Assembly: GCA_021772935.1 (NCBI GenBank)
Contig: JAJFLA010000050.1
Coordinates: 1-54,538, forward strand
Direction of reading: 5' to 3'
Length of the DNA: 54,538 nt
Source: Gammaproteobacteria bacterium
GTDB taxonomy: Bacteria > Pseudomonadota > Gammaproteobacteria > Xanthomonadales > SZUA-36
Shown here: one piece after another, positions 54,180 through 54,538 of the stretch
Numbering within the stretch: the stretch's first letter is position 1
Layout: the number at the start of each line of letters is the position of its first letter
The notes under the pieces: model-generated
What the model was told of the DNA's origin: nothing
Databases searched by the model: none
The model's input: the letters and a program-made list of their open reading frames with translations, nothing else
Translations under genes and position numbers: made by a program

Positions 54180-54390
54180 TACAACGTCTTCCAGCCAGGT
54201 GGGTAAGGAAGGCCTCAACCTCCTTTTTGCCCATATGCTTAGGGTGTCTTTTTTCATGGAAAAGAATAAATCGCCTGACCCACTGAGTATATGAGCGCTC
54301 TGTAGCCCTACTATATTGATGCAAACGAATGACATTCCGCATTTGATCTAATAGACGGGGCTGTGAGGCATCTGGTTTCACATTTGACAA
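54180..54390 (-). pseudogene. intI: Integron integrase, N-terminal fragment
   Basis: From ATG 54390 the minus strand encodes about 70 residues matching the N-terminal core-binding domain of IntI tyrosine recombinases: LLDQMRNVIRLHQYSRATE, SYTQWVRRFILFHEKRHPKH and KKEVEAFLTHLAG. Similarity then stops; the frame runs on to 53923 through unrelated sequence and the 3' end of the lipoprotein gene. The catalytic Arg, His and Tyr regions are missing, so it is inactive. The break falls next to a REP-like half-site. It shows that a chromosomal integron existed here, with attI and cassettes expected on the right, beyond the window. Confidence 0.8.
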
Positions 54391-54538
54391 GTTAGGTCAA
54401 AAGCGCAAACTATGGGATAGGTCATTTCGGTGCAGTTAAGTAAGGATTTGTCGACTTAACAAGAATTTGTGCGGTTAACGACCAGTAACAATTCAACAAA
54501 TAGATATATTAATCAAAAACATATAAAAAATAATATGA
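54391..54538. other. AT-rich stretch upstream of intI fragment, possible attI remnant
   Basis: The stretch holds short core-site-like words: GTTAAGT (54435-54441), its inverse ACTTAAC (54454-54460) and GTTAACG (54474-54480). The integron core consensus is GTTRRRY, which the first fits exactly. An attI site is expected on this side of intI. The words are short and the arrangement is not a clear attI or attC, so this is tentative. Confidence 0.3.

Noticed and set aside
54435-54480. A definite attI or attC site
   Set aside because: Core-like words are present, but their order and spacing do not form a convincing site, so it is listed only as a possible remnant.
1-54538. CRISPR arrays, tRNA and rRNA genes
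   Set aside because: I looked for regularly spaced repeats and cloverleaf or rRNA signatures by eye and saw none; the only repeats are the REPIN-like elements and short tandems listed.

Overview
The window is a piece of a gammaproteobacterial chromosome of moderate GC content. The evidence is gene order: the run pyrB-ruvX-yqgE-tonB-gshB followed by pilG-pilI-pilJ-chpA-chpC, rsmE and bioA is the same neighbourhood that surrounds the twitching-motility Chp cluster in Pseudomonas. Here it is thinned out: pyrR, pilH, pilK and chpB are absent. Further housekeeping genes also match gammaproteobacteria (nudE-cysQ, erpA, nudC, ampE, a tyrA chorismate mutase/prephenate dehydrogenase fusion, tyrS).

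Layout. 1-2.6 kb is an accessory edge: one end of an IS6-family insertion sequence, an AT-rich DUF4386 membrane protein, an orphan LytTR response regulator and a non-coding stretch with a tandem repeat and a strong hairpin. 2.6-6.6 kb is the minus-strand gshB-tonB-yqgE-ruvX-pyrB run. 6.8-15.7 kb is a reduced type IV pilus chemosensory operon whose 1764-residue hybrid kinase ChpA carries two canonical Hpt domains and a C-terminal receiver. 15.7-26.1 kb is core metabolism and membrane genes. 26.3-31.9 kb holds a rubrerythrin, a CCG-domain iron-sulfur protein with a DUF3501 partner, an acyl-CoA dehydrogenase, a reductive-dehalogenase-like iron-sulfur protein and a TetR regulator.

32.0-40.6 kb is the most remarkable region: a complete quinohemoprotein amine dehydrogenase (QHNDH) operon. 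It encodes the dihaem subunit QhpA, the radical-SAM crosslinker QhpD, the small QhpC subunit with every crosslink residue, the beta-propeller QhpB, the exporter QhpF and the leader protease QhpE. No gene for the flavin monooxygenase QhpG, which hydroxylates the precursor tryptophan in the studied systems, is present. Two translationally coupled U32-family genes, resembling UbiV and UbiU, sit between qhpB and qhpF. U32 proteins of the UbiU/UbiV/TrhP/RlhA type perform oxygen-independent hydroxylations, so this pair is a candidate replacement for QhpG in cysteine tryptophylquinone formation. A near-consensus sigma-70 promoter with a palindrome beside its -35 box lies between the divergent tetR and qhpA.

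40.7-47.6 kb is an unrecognised secreted trio: a zincin-like protein with HExxH, a protein with two von Willebrand A domains, and a secreted protein of unknown fold. 47.7-54.1 kb returns to ordinary genes (TauE/SafE permease; the tyrS-tyrA-Nudix-dipeptidase minus-strand run; a TPR lipoprotein). The right edge is a broken integron integrase.

Three 71-72 bp inverted-repeat elements (REPIN-like, ends GGGGTCAG) are scattered at 26.75, 44.0 and 48.5 kb, with a related half-site at 54.1 kb. Two of them sit at gene ends with short direct duplications. All assignments come from reading the sequence and from remembered family features; no database search was run.
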